A stretch of 15,339 bases of DNA from Polyrhizophydium stewartii (Eukaryota > Chytridiomycota > Chytridiomycetes > Rhizophydiales), in contig JADGIZ010000348.1 of NCBI GenBank assembly GCA_027604665.1, forward strand, positions 1 through 15,339. The letters run 5' to 3'. The notes under the pieces were generated by a model. That model did not search any database. It saw only the letters and a list, made by a program, of their open reading frames with translations, and had not been told where the DNA came from. The stretch's first letter is position 1, and each line of letters opens with the position of its first letter. Both the position numbers and the translations under genes were made by a program. Below are positions 1 to 10,018 of this stretch, piece by piece.

Positions 1-2342
1 CCCCCCACCAGCGCGCTCATCGCTTCCCGCCCCGCAGGCTCGTGTACCCGCGCGACTCGGAGGGAAACCTGTGCGGCGTGTCCGTCGGCCAGGACTCGCT
101 CAGGGACCTGCAGCCCGCCCGATATCTTGCATACTACAACCTGTCCCTGCCAAACGGCCTCCGCAGATGCGTGTCCTCGTGCCCCGCGACGTCGCAGTCA
201 CTCGCGGCCCTCGTGTGCACCTACGGCTCCGACCCGCGCGACTCGGACCCGCCCGCATCCCGCGCGGCCCTCGTCTCGTCGGGCAACTGCACAACCGCCT
301 ATGCGAGCTCGCAAGTGCTCTACCGCTGCGTGCCAAACGCCCTGACCCAGGGCTCCGCAAACACCTCGCTCGCGGGCTGGTCCGCTGCCCTGGCCTCGGA
401 CCTCGGCACAGAAACTTACCTCGGCGTGCTGTTCCAGCAGCTGCAGTCCTTCTGGTGGACCGTCGCAATGTGCGCTGACGCCTGTCTGCTCTGTGTGTGC
501 AAGCCGCTGCCTTGACCGCCACGCTGACCCTTACTCCGCCATCCGACAGCTCGCTCACGGCATCCATCCTCCTCTCCTTTGCATGGATCCTTCTTCTCGT
601 CGCCGTCGGCAAGGCCATCGTCTGGATCACCGTCGTCCTGCTCATCCTCCTCAGCGTCGGCGTCTCGGGCTTCCTGGTCGCCGCATACATCTATCTCCAA
701 TACTTTGATGCCTCGCCTCTGAGCTGCATCCTGGCCGCCTTTGGCGGCGGCAGCGCCTACACAAACATGGCCCTGCTCATCGTCTCCATCGTCTGCTGCG
801 TCGCAACCGCGGCTGTCATTGTCGCCGTTGTTCTGCTGCGTCGCGCCATCAGGCTCTCGGCGAGCATCATCGTTGAGACGAGCAAGTGCGCCATCTCCGG
901 CCGCTGGAGAGTGTGTCTCACCCCCCCCCCAACTCGGCATCAACGCTGACGTGAGCAACCCGCGCGTGTGTGCAGAGACTTTCGCCAGCAGCACGCGCTT
1001 GGCGGCATCGCCTTTGCCAGGTTCTGCGTCGTCGCGCTCGTCGGACTCTACTCGGTCGCCGTCATCATGCTGCTTTCCACCATCGGCACCGTGCGCCAGA
1101 CAAGCTCGCTCACATACGCGGTCAACGGCAGGACAGTCTCCGTCGACCGCGGCCTGGTGTTTGTGCCCTCACAGTGAGCCGCCGTTCGCTCTTGGATGTG
1201 TCTCACGGAGTCCCGCACTCCCGCCGGCCCGCTCTCTGGCTGACTCTGTGAGCCTCGTGGTCAGGCTGGCCGTGTTCCTCGAGGTCACCGTCGCCCTGTG
1301 GTTCCTCTGGTTCTTTGGCGCCGCGGACGCCATTGCCTCCATCGCCATCTCAGGCGCCATCACAGAATGCTACTTTACGCGCGACAAGACGGTCAGTTGC
1401 ACACCCCAAAATCAACCCAGATTGACCATACTCGCACCCAATGCTGGCACGCATACTCACACGCACATCCGCGACAAACACAGAACATCATGCACAGCTT
1501 CGCCGCCCGCAACGCCATCTCGCGCACGCTCCTGCACCACATGGGATCCGCCATCCTCGGCTGCGTCGCGATCCCAGCCATGGCCGTCACCAACGCCGTT
1601 GTCTTCTCCATCGCCACGTCGTTCCTCAAAGTGCGCAAGGTCGGCGACGCCGAGCGCAAGGACCTCTTCTTTGACCGCTGGGGGGCCTGGTACCAGAAGA
1701 TGCAGTTTGCCGTCAACGACAAGGCGTACATCATGGTGCGCTCTCGCCGGTCTGAGACCTCGTGTGTGTGTGTGTGTGTGTGTGTAGTTGCGTGCACGGA
1801 CAAAGCACTCATGCTGGCGCTGGCAGATTGCTATGCATGGGCACGACTTTTGTCATGGCGCTGAGCAGGGGCGTGCACTGGCGCTGCGCAACGCAGTCAA
1901 GTACGTGGTGATCCCGAGCAGCGACGCAACGCAATGTGAAGGATCACTGACCCGACCCAACCCTCTCCACCGGCGCAGACTCAAAGTCGTCAGCGGCGTG
2001 GCCGCATCCGTGCTCTTCTTTGGCCGCCTTGTGATCACCATCCTCGCCGCCATCGGCGGCCTCGCCCTCGTGATCATCTCAACAGGATCCAGCACGCCGC
2101 TGACCTCGCTGGCCCCCATTGCCCTCGTGATCGTCATCTTTGCCTTCATTGGCGCAAGCGTGTTCGTCACCCCGCTCGGCGTCGCCATCGAGACCATCTT
2201 CTTGTGCTTTTGCGAGGACGTCGAGATGAATGATGGGTCTCTGGAGCGGCCGTACTACATGAGCGACTCGCTTAAAAAGTTCATGGGTCATCATCGGCGG
2301 CAGTCGGCGCTCCCCGACAAGCCGCCTGGTCTGGAGGCGTGA
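1..2342 (+). CDS. Choline transporter-like protein (CTL/SLC44, Pns1-like), 5' partial
   Basis: This is a multi-pass membrane transporter of the CTL/SLC44 family, which moves choline or related compounds across plasma or organelle membranes. Predicted exons are 38-469, 550-885, 976-1173, 1265-1391, 1484-1735, 1827-1900 and 1979-2342. Bases 1-37 are the end of an intron, so the N-terminus lies outside the window. The joined frame is open for 593 residues to TGA at 2340-2342. Family landmarks seen are PRDSEGNLCG near the start, a Cys-rich extracellular loop, a run of hydrophobic segments, ETSK before another membrane segment, IAMHGHDFC, and the C-terminal ETIFLCFCEDVEMNDGS followed by ERPYYM. 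The introns are 78-92 nt and each boundary restores the conserved frame. The second intron (886-975) was chosen because it gives ETSK-DFRQQ in phase; a donor at 913 would also be in phase. The family is secure. The exact substrate cannot be read from sequence. Confidence 0.9.
1762..1785. repeat. (GT)12 microsatellite inside a CTL intron
   Basis: This is an uninterrupted dinucleotide run of 24 nt. It lies within the predicted intron 1736-1826 of the transporter gene, about 40 nt before the acceptor. It is likely to vary in length between strains. Confidence 0.95.
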
Positions 2343-2631
2343 TCTTGTTGCAGAGGTTGGCTCTCTCTCTCTCTTTTGTTTGGCGGCCGTTGTGCCATGT
2401 GTCGTGCTGCCGCTGCTGTTCATTCTGGATATTCATAAATATGGCATGTTGGATTCAGTCCTGCCGCTGATGCGACGCCTGATTCGTGCGAGCCCGTACC
2501 CATGCCAATGCACCACCACCCCCCCCCCAACCGAACAAAGAGCGTCCTGCTGCCGCCAAATGCCCGTCGCACTTTGCCTCGCAGCCGACACCAGCCGCCC
2601 TTCCTCACACACCCAAACTCGCAGAAACCAC
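2343..2631. other. Intergenic spacer between CTL and gamma-SNAP genes
   Basis: This 289-nt spacer separates two genes on the same strand. It holds a CT-rich run near 2361-2378, a local AT-rich patch around 2430-2445 (the only one in the spacer, a possible 3'-end or TATA-like region) and a run of ten C at 2519-2528. I see no convincing conserved reading frame or RNA gene. An open frame runs through it from 2380 but shows no recognisable protein before the gamma-SNAP ATG. Confidence 0.6.
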
Positions 2632-4307
2632 ATGTCGTCGGGCAACGAGCTCATGAATGAGGGCGCCAAGGCCCTGGCCAAGACCACCTTCTTTGGCAAG
2701 CCCAAGCCCGACCACGACGCTGCGCTGCAGTGCTTTGAGCAGGCAGGCACGTCTGCCCGCCTGCCGCCTGCCGCCTGCCTCCAGTCGTCACTCGACCACC
2801 AGGGGTTGCTGACGCCCACGGCGCACACACTTGCATGCCCGGGACGCAGCCAACTCGTTCCGCGCCGAGCGAGCCTATGGACGGGCTGTCGAGGCCCTGC
2901 AGCGGGCCGCCGAGTGCCACCAGGCGCTCAACTCGTGCGTGTCGGCCTGCTCGTGCTGTGTGCCGGGGAGAGCAAGGGCGTCCACCATTCGCCTCCAACT
3001 CCACACCAGCGTCGCCAACGTCGATCCGCCGTGCTGACACCGACGGACGGACCCACGGACCCACGGACCCACCGACCGCCTCGCAGGATGTTCCTGGCCG
3101 CCAAGGCGCTCGAAACGGCCGCCAACCTCGTTGCGCAGAACATGAACGACCCGCGCGCGGCCGGCCCGCTGTTCCAGCAGGCGAGCCACATGTTCCTTGC
3201 ACACGGCTCCGCGGACCGCGCCGGCGAGATGCTCGAAAAGGCCGCCAAGTGCGTTATGTCCGCCTCGCCCGCCTCGTCCACCGCCTCTCGTCCTCTTTCT
3301 TTTGGCCGGCTGGCATTCCGCGCTGTCGTCTGCCTAGAAGCCGCGGGGCGAGTGGAGTTGGTGCTGATGTTGATATCACCTCGGACGAAATCAGGTCTCT
3401 CGAGACGTCGGATCCTGCCGCCGCAACGCAGTTCTATCTCGACTCGTGCGCGGTGTTCGAGGACGAGGACCGTCTGCGCATGGGCGTCGACACCTTCAAA
3501 CGTGCAATCGCTTTTTGTCTGCGTGCGCAGCGGTATGTATGTATGCCTCTTTTTCATGCATTTTCAAAATGCACTGCTGCATCGTTTGCTGACAACACCA
3601 ACTATACCCCCCTCCTCTCCCCTCCCTGCGTGATGCCCGCAAAAGAATGGATACCGCCATGGCCCTGTCGGACCGCCTCGAGATCGCGTTTCTTAAGCTC
3701 GATAACCAGCCGTCGTTTGCCCGCCAGGCGCTTACCAATGTTGTGCTGCAGCTCGCTGTGGGCAATGAGAGCGGCGCGCGGCTCAAGATCGAGGACGCCA
3801 GTCGCAAGTGAGGGTCTCCCACGCGCCGATGCACACTCCTCTCTGCGCATCAATCTCTATTTTGGTTGCTGACACAATCCGTCGTCGACGACTTGTGCCT
3901 CTCTGCTTGTTTCTTTTGCATCCGATGCGGTCTCGGCGGGCGGGGGGGGGTGACGGACGACATGGACGGTGGTTGAATCCAGATCCGGCCGATTCGAGCA
4001 GACCGACGACGGCCAGGTGGCCAACGATCTCCTCACGGCCATCGAGACGGGCGACGAGCCGCTGCTCGCCAATATCATGCGCTCGTCGCCCATCAGGTTC
4101 CTTGACAACGAGGTTGGGAAGCTTGCGCGCGGTCTGCGCGCCGATCCGAGCCGTGCGGGGACATCTGGCGCACACAGCCAGCAGCAGCAGCAGCAGCAAT
4201 CATATCAGCAGCAGCAGCAGCAGCAGTTGCCGCCGCAGCCTGGTGCTCTGCCGATTCCCAGCACGACGGATCTGCAAGCGCAGATCGAGGAGGAGGGATT
4301 CCTGTGA
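2632..4307 (+). CDS. NAPG: Gamma-soluble NSF attachment protein (gamma-SNAP)
   Basis: This is an adaptor that recruits the NSF ATPase to SNARE complexes for disassembly after membrane fusion. Predicted exons are 2632-2746, 2850-2934, 3087-3248, 3395-3532, 3646-3807 and 3983-4307. They give 328 residues, close to the roughly 310 of animal gamma-SNAP. TPR-like helices include EQAANSFRAERAYGRAVEAL, MFLAAKALETAANLV and LETSDPAAATQFYLDS. The fifth exon (MDTAMALSDRLEIAFLKLDN) and the sixth (VANDLLTAIETGDE, then RSSPIRFLDNEVGKLARGL) fit the gamma rather than the alpha/beta/Sec17 branch. The ATG at 2632 starts MSSGNELMNEGAKAL, as expected. The protein ends in two polyglutamine tracts and an acidic EEEGFL terminus, which resembles the acidic-Leu end of SNAPs that stimulates NSF. 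The first intron (2747-2849) keeps frame only with a GC donor. The gene is convergent with the GPATCH1 homologue, with 127 nt between the stop codons. Confidence 0.9.
3041..3077 (+). repeat. Short tandem repeat (ACGGACCC-like, about 4 copies) in gamma-SNAP intron 2
   Basis: Imperfect 8-nt units follow the CTGAC branch-like motif near 3033 and precede the acceptor at 3086. The repeat therefore occupies the branch-to-acceptor interval of this 152-nt intron, which is longer than most others in the window. Confidence 0.7.
4179..4226 (+). repeat. CAG trinucleotide repeat coding polyglutamine in gamma-SNAP
   Basis: There are two in-frame blocks of seven Gln codons, almost all CAG with one CAA, separated by Ser-Tyr. 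They lie about 35 residues before the gamma-SNAP C-terminus, between the conserved helical body and the acidic tail. Confidence 0.95.
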
Positions 4308-4434
4308 TGAACCCAACGGCCGCCGCAGCGGCAACTGCACGGTTGACAGTCGACTCTGCTTTCTCACATTGTCGATGTCGTTGCTGCTCTCGCTGTCGCT
4401 CTGGCTGTCCATGTCGCTTTCCGCATTGGATCTT

Positions 4435-7400
4435 TCAATCGTCCATAAAATCGGCAGCCGACGGCCGCGCAGGCATGAACGCCCGAGACTCCTGCTTGCC
4501 ACGCTCGCCATCGCGCGACCGCTTGCTCGATGAATGGTCCTCCCCGCGATACCGCGGCTCGCGACTGCGTCGCCGGTCGCCGTCGCTCTCAGAACCGTCG
4601 GATGCATGCCGCTTGCGCGACGGAGCGCCGCCGCCGCCGCCGCCGCCGCCACTGCCATGCGATCTGTGCCGCTCACGGTCATGCTCCTTGCTCTTTTTCG
4701 CCGACTTGTCCTTCTTGTGCTTCTTGTGCGATGACGACGACGACGACTTGTGCTTGCTCTTGCTCTTGTGTTTGTGCTTGTGCTTGTGCTTGTGCTTGTG
4801 CCGTGACTTGTGCTTGTCGGCGCTCGAGAGGTCTCGGGAGCGGTCGTCGCCGCTGGCACTGTTTCTGATGTTGTTGTTGTTGTCCTTGCTCTTGTCCTCG
4901 TCATTGTCGCTGCCACCACCGCTGCTGCTGTCGTCGTCGTCGCTGCTGCTGCTGCCGCCGCTGCTTGGATCGACGCCGTCGCCGGTGCGGGTTTGTTCAG
5001 CGGTGATGCCGTGTTTCGATGCGACTTGCCGCGGCGGGGCAGGAACGGTTGGCTGTGTGGGCACAGCGAGCGCAGGAGCCATGAGCGCCATTCGGTCCGG
5101 GTGCACGTGCGGGGCATGCACCGCGGACGCGAGTGCTGGTGTTGGATCTGGCGCGGGTGCCGGTGCTGGTACAGGAGCCGTGACCACGGCCGGAAGTGAC
5201 TCCATGCCCGCAGCAGGCGGGGCAAGCGTCTTGCGCGGGGCCACGGCATCGACCTCATGGGCGTCCTCGCCATCCAGCTCCATGCTGATCACGGCGCGAG
5301 CCGGCTGCTTCTTGTCGCGTTTGGACGCCGACACGCCTGCCTGCGACGCCGCACCGTCACCAGCGCTGGCCGCCGCGCGCTGCGCCTTGCTGCGGAACAC
5401 TGGCCGGAACGGCGCAGCGTCCGCCGGCTGCGCGGGTTTGGCCGGCTCGGCGGGCGTGGCCGGGGCGTAAGGCGCTGGTGCTGGTACACTCGATGCCATC
5501 TGCACAGGCCTTGCATCTTGCCGCGCCGCAGCAGCTTTGCTCTTGTCCTCGTCCTCGTCGTCCTCGTCCTCATCGTCCGAGTCAGCGAAAATGGCTTTGA
5601 AGATGTCCATGGGCGGACGCTGCACAGGCTCGGCCCCGTCATCGTCCTCCTCCTCGTCGCCGTCCTCGCCATCGTCAACGAGCTCGGGCGGCGGGGCATT
5701 TGTTCCCGCAGCTGCAGGCGACGGTGCGACCGACCGGTGCGACTGTGGAGGCGCGAGCACCCCGCGCGTGTCGAGCTGCTGCTGCGCGGCGGCAGACGCT
5801 GCGGCCGCCGACGGCTGCGTGCCATAAGTCCCCGGCGGCGCGTTTGGGAACGGCGACGGGATCTTGAACCGCTTGGACAGCAGCGGCGCGGGCCGCCACT
5901 CGCTGACCGTGCGCGTCTTGGGGCCGTACTCGAGCGGCGCCTTGGCAGCCTCCTTGTCCTCCTGGCATCGCAACGACAGGAAAACCACACCATCGTCAGC
6001 CACCGTGGGTGACACTGCCATGATCCACGCTCACGGAGAACATGATGCATGACGCACCTTCTTCTCGGTGTGGTGCAGCACGCCCGTCTGGTCGACGGCG
6101 CTCGTGAACCGCGACGCCATCATGGACGACAGCGGCCGGAAGATCATGGCCGCCTTTGCAAACTCGGTGTACTCGTGGGCGATATCCGCCGGCGACAGGC
6201 TCTGCCACACGCCCAGCAGCCAGTCAGCCGCACACAAACCCCAGCTCCACCCCCAATCTCAATCCCAAAGCGACGGCATGTTGCTCGAGTGTCTCGCTTA
6301 CCGACGGTGCAGGGGCATACTGCGTCTCCTGCCCAGCCTTGACCATCAGGAACCGCTTGTACCGCTCCTGCTTCTCGACGTTGTTGCCAAAAGGCATGAA
6401 CCCGCGCAGCGCGGCCTCGGCAATCTCCTTGGTGACCTGGGAGCCGGCAGACTCGATCGCGCGCTCCGTCTCCTTCTCGGCCATGAACTTGCTCGTAAAA
6501 GCCTGCAGCCGCTCCTGCTCCTTGAGCGGGATGTAGTCGAACACGGACCGCGGTGGCGCCTTGATGGCCTCTTCGCCAAGAATGTCGCGGCGCTCGTCGG
6601 CGGTCAGGTTGCCTTGCTGGCGCGGGCGGGATGGCGCTTCTGCTTGTGCCGAGGCGTCTGCGAACGGACACCGCGGGACGTATCCGCTGGGTGGTTTGGG
6701 CGGATTGAACCTGCGCAGTTGCACAAGCGCGTCAGGCTCGAAAATCGCCTGGTCGAGCATGTGTGTATGCGCATGCCGCGAGACTCACTGCTTGTGCGAC
6801 ACAAGCGGGACGCGCGCCGTGTGGAAGCCGGAGATGGACTGTTTTCCAAGAGTGCCCGGGCCGTGGAGACCGGGACCGCCCGGTGCGCTGCGGCCGCGAC
6901 CGGCGGGCTGATGCCGCCGATCGTCATCTTCGTCTTGGAACACCATCGAGCGGGACATGCCGTGAGGCGCAGCCGTGTCGTACACGTCAATATCGTCGTC
7001 GCCTTCAAAGATGCCGATTCCAAAACCTTGGTTGGACGACTGCGCCGGCCGACGTCGGGCATCGTGCGTCCGCGAGCTCTCTGCAACAAGGGCGTCCGAT
7101 CAGCACTGTGGTGTGATGCGGCGGGTTGCGTTCCAGGAGCATCTCACCTGCAGTTGTGAGCTGGCGGGAGGCAGCGAACTCGGGCGCCTGCGTGTATGGA
7201 TCGAAGCCGAGGCCAAACAGATCTGTCTTGGTCTTGGTGAACGAGATGATTGTGTCCTTTGGCGCAAACAGATGCTTCTCGGCGTGCAGATCCTCGCCCT
7301 CCTCGTCTGCCGTGGTTCGGAGCGGGGGCTGATCAGCGTTGATTCTGATGAAATATTGGCGAGGCAAGGCGGCGATGGTGGGTTTGGGAGGCTCACCGAC

Positions 7401-8124
7401 GATCTTGCGCCGCTGGCGAGGACCGACGCCCTGGCCCGCGCGCCAGCCCATCTGGCGCATCAGCCGCTCGCCGATGGAGCTCTCGGCGGGGACGATCAGG
7501 TCCTGGATGATGCGGCCCGTGATCTCGCCGACGGCCCTGCAGCGGCATCAGATATGTGAGCAGACGGCGACGGTGGAATCCCGGGATTGACATTTGCGGT
7601 GCTGCCGCCTCACCCGTGCCCGTCCTGCTCGGCAAGCGCTCTTGCGACGGCATCGCGGCGCATCTCCTCGCGCGTGCGGGCGGCGGCCGAGTCGAATGCG
7701 TCGGTGGCGACGATGGCACGAACGCCCAGCTCGGCCATGTCCTCGTCGTCCATGAAGTCCTCGGGGCGGGCGGAGGCGGCCGTGGAGCGGCTGTCGCGAG
7801 ACGACTTGAACTGCGACGGCTGCCAGCCTGGCCTCGGCGGGCGGGAGGGGGTCAGCAGCGACAGGAAGCAGTGCGTGCGCGGAGCAGTGGTGGGCACGCA
7901 CCCTCCTTGGAGCCGACGGTGTTGAAGTAGCCGGCCGAGAAGCCGCCGGTGAAGGCGCCATGCAGGCGCTTGCGGCCGCGCTCGTCGCGCACCTCCTGCA
8001 GATGCACGGGCAGCACGCTGTTGCGGTCGCGCGCGGCGACCTCGCTGGCGGCGGCGGGCTGCGGCGTGCCGAGCCGCACGTGGCCGCCGCCGGCTGCGGG
8101 CGCGGGCTGCGGGCGCGGGGGCAT
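4435..8124 (-). CDS. GPATCH1: G-patch domain protein 1 (GPATCH1-like, spliceosome-associated)
   Basis: This is a nuclear G-patch protein of the GPATCH1 family (DUF1604 plus G-patch), associated with spliceosomes; G-patch domains bind and activate DEAH-box helicases. Predicted exons in transcript order are 8124-7902, 7827-7614, 7536-7148, 7080-6789, 6710-6302, 6201-6058 and 5961-4435. They total 3198 nt and 1065 residues, against about 930 in the human protein. The N-terminus carries the family signature [20 protein letters not shown], then [14 protein letters not shown]-patch core, [15 protein letters not shown], starts near residue 172. Further conserved blocks are [16 protein letters not shown], a Pro-rich NPPKPPSGY block, [18 protein letters not shown] and [13 protein letters not shown]. 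The long last exon is low complexity (acidic, Ser-rich, Lys/His repeats, polyglycine) and ends [10 protein letters not shown], like fungal homologues as I recall them. The start at 8124 sits directly before the conserved block and 98 bp from the next gene. Confidence 0.92.
4627..4650 (-). repeat. (GCC)8 repeat coding polyglycine in the GPATCH1 tail
   Basis: The plus strand reads (GCC)8. On the coding minus strand this is a run of GGC codons giving eight Gly between a Ser/His/Arg-rich stretch and a Lys/Arg-rich stretch. Confidence 0.95.
4765..4800 (-). repeat. Hexanucleotide repeat coding (Lys-His)n in the GPATCH1 tail
   Basis: A 6-nt unit (CTTGTG on the plus strand) is repeated about six times with one variant. 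On the minus strand it encodes alternating Lys and His, flanked by Ser-Lys and Lys-His-Lys variants. Animal GPATCH1 has a compositionally similar Lys/His-rich C-terminal region, so the composition is kept while the tandem DNA repeat is local. Confidence 0.9.
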
Positions 8125-8222
8125 CGCGACGGTGGGCCGGGCGTCTCAAGGCGAGAGAAGATAAATATCATTTCGGGTTCTCTCGTATGGTCAACAGTAC
8201 ATCGGCGTTCCACGTGACGACG
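8125..8222 (-). promoter_or_regulatory. Compact GPATCH1 upstream region (98 bp)
   Basis: This short gap between the nucleoporin stop and the GPATCH1 ATG must hold the GPATCH1 5' UTR and probably core promoter elements. Unlike its surroundings it contains an AT-rich, TATA-like stretch (minus strand GATATTTATC, about 8160-8170), roughly 36-46 nt before the ATG. A palindrome overlapping the neighbouring stop codon lies just upstream at 8213-8227. The promoter role is inference from position. Confidence 0.4.
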
Positions 8223-8227
8223 TCACG
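8213..8227. promoter_or_regulatory. Perfect inverted repeat with TGACG half-sites and overlapping CACGTG
   Basis: The plus strand reads CGTGACG-A-CGTCACG, a perfect 7-bp inverted repeat around one base. Each arm contains TGACG, the core half-site recognised by ATF/CREB-type bZIP factors, and a CACGTG E-box overlaps at 8211-8216. It covers the stop codon of the nucleoporin gene (8225-8223) and lies about 90-100 nt upstream of the GPATCH1 ATG. A regulatory function is inferred only. Confidence 0.35.
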
Positions 8228-9952
8228 GTCGTCGTCGCCGCAGCCGCCGCTGCCCCAGAGCCAGACGCCGCCGCCGACGCAGACACCGCAACAGCTCGCA
8301 GCCGCAATGGGTGCCGCCCCCAGCGCCACTGCCGAGCCCGCCGGCCGCCGCAGGCTGCGGAGCCGCGCGGGGATGGTTCAGAGTCGGCTGCAGCTTGCTG
8401 GCAATGGCGCTCAGCGACATGGGCTCGTCGCCAATGCCGCCACCGACGCCCGCTCCTGCGGCACCCGGCGCTCCGGCCCCGCCGGCACCTCCAGTCAAGC
8501 TGCCTTCCGAGAACAGCCGTCCGGGTCTTGCCTCGCCCATGTACTTTTGGCAGAACTTCTCAAACTTGGCCCGCTCGCGCTCAATCTCGTCGTGCATGTG
8601 TGCGCTCTTGCTTGCCACGCGAATGAACGCCTCGTACTGGTTGCGAATGATTTCCTGGATCACTTGCGGCGTGTACCTGCCCGGCGACACCATCATGTTG
8701 CGCACGTTGAGCTCGATTTCCTGTGGCGCCGTGGTTGCAGTCTCGTCAACCACGGCGCTATCCATCAGCATATGGAATCAGCCACACCAGGCACCGCCTT
8801 ACCTCGATGTTCTGTCGGTACATCTGCATGCGCCTCTCGAGGTCGTTGGCAAAGGTGTTGAAGTAGCTGCTCATCGCACAGTGGCGTGTCAGGTTTGTGG
8901 CTCCTCAGCCGCTATTGACGGATGAAAGAACGAGGCTCGAGCACCCACCTGGCATAAGCATCCTGCTGAGGCGCGGGAAACTTGGACTGCCCCGCATTCT
9001 GCGCGCGGTCAATATACCGCGACGCAAGATCTGTGTTGCGCAGCTCCTGGTTGACTTGCTTCTTGAGCTCGTCCATCACATGCTGGTCGCGCTGGAGCAA
9101 GTTACGCACGCCAACCAGACGCTGCATTATCACTTGCACTTCCTCGGACACGGCCGCAATCGGCTCGTCCATGGTCGAGTTGCCGATCGAGTCTGAGATG
9201 TGGATCTGCTGCTGGATAAACTTTCTGGATGCGCTCAAGGCGTCAACGCGAGGCGAGTTTCGCCAGAAGACAACGTGTGCCCTCTTCGCAGCAGACCCTG
9301 CACAGACTCACTCGATCTCGTCGATCTTCTGGCGGACGTTGTCGGGCAGGTCGGCGTACTTTGTCTTGGCTGTGATCTGCTGCGCCGGCTGCGTGGCGGC
9401 GGCTGCGGGGTTCGCGGCGGCCGCCGGAGCACCCGTGGTCGCCGCCTTGGGCTGGGCCTGCCAGGCTGTTGGCTGTGCGCCGAGAGGCTGCGTCGTCGGC
9501 TTGGCTGCCGTCCCGCCGCCCGCAACACCCGGCCCCCCCCCCGAGAGATCACGCCGTCGTCAGCATCACGAGCCAACTCGGCCGTGTCCGGACGCGGCCT
9601 CACCGCCAAAGAGCCCGCCCGCGGCGCCGGCGGCGGCAGGCGCGCCGAAAGTCAGGCCGCCAGCTGCGGCAGGCGTGGCCGCCGTCGTTGCCGGCGCCGC
9701 GTTGCCTGCGGGGGCGCCAAAGAGGCCTGCCGCCGGCGCGGTCGTCGCGGCCGGCTTCTGGCCAAAGAGACCTCCCCCGGCGGGCGTGGGCGTTGCCGCG
9801 CCAAACAGGCCCTGAGCTGCAGGCGCCTGCGTCGCTGGTGCGCCAAAGAGCCCGCCGCCAGCAACCTGCGTCGTCGGCGTCGCGGCAGCCCCAAAAAGCC
9901 CACCGCCGGCCGCGCCTGCCTGCGGCTGCTGCTGTGCGCCAAAGTTGAACAT
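8223..9952 (-). CDS. GLFG-repeat nucleoporin, Nup58/p45 (Nup49) family
   Basis: This is a central-channel FG nucleoporin. In known pores this family sits in the Nup62-Nup58-Nup54 (Nsp1-Nup49-Nup57) complex and carries cargo-receptor docking sites. Predicted exons are 9952-9604, 9504-9312, 9224-8949, 8866-8803 and 8720-8223, giving 459 residues. The first exon starts MFNFGAQQQ and has eight FG motifs, six of them GLFG, separated by Ala/Pro/Thr-rich linkers. The rest is helical and coiled-coil: YADLPDNVRQKIDEIEKFI, DELKKQVNQELRNTDLASRY, then SYFNTFANDLERRMQMYRQN and IEEIEL. The last two match the family's YF...FE...YRQ.IEELE signature. The final exon ends in a Gly/Ala-rich stretch and an unusual Arg-rich tail; an unseen final intron could change the last 40 or so residues. 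It lies 66 bp downstream of the TMEM17-like stop on the same strand. Confidence 0.85.
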
Positions 9953-10018
9953 ATCTCGGGCGAGGTTTGGGCGGATCGGGAAAGCAGCATTGTTCGCCTC
10001 GGGCCAAGGGGACACTGC

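Noticed and set aside
470..503. 34-nt intron in the transporter ending at the first AG
   Set aside because: It is shorter than every other intron here and does not restore the frame. The 80-nt version ending at 549 gives a continuous membrane segment.
1762..1785. GT run as a telomeric or regulatory repeat
   Set aside because: It is a simple intronic microsatellite with no telomere-like unit or neighbouring signal.
741..1787. 348-residue plus-strand open frame
   Set aside because: It crosses several predicted introns of the transporter and encodes Ser/Arg/Pro-rich text, while another frame gives conserved CTL segments.
4200..5273. 357-residue minus-strand open frame rich in Arg, Thr and Ser
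   Set aside because: It is a shifted frame of the GPATCH1 last exon; only its final part past 4435 is kept as a low-interest finding.
4304..5470. 388-residue plus-strand open frame rich in Ser, Leu and Cys
   Set aside because: It is the reverse complement of the low-complexity GPATCH1 tail. Its Cys/Leu runs come from Lys/His and Ser/Asp codons read backwards.
6068..7159. 363-residue plus-strand open frame
   Set aside because: It is antisense to GPATCH1 exons 3-6, which carry the conserved family blocks.
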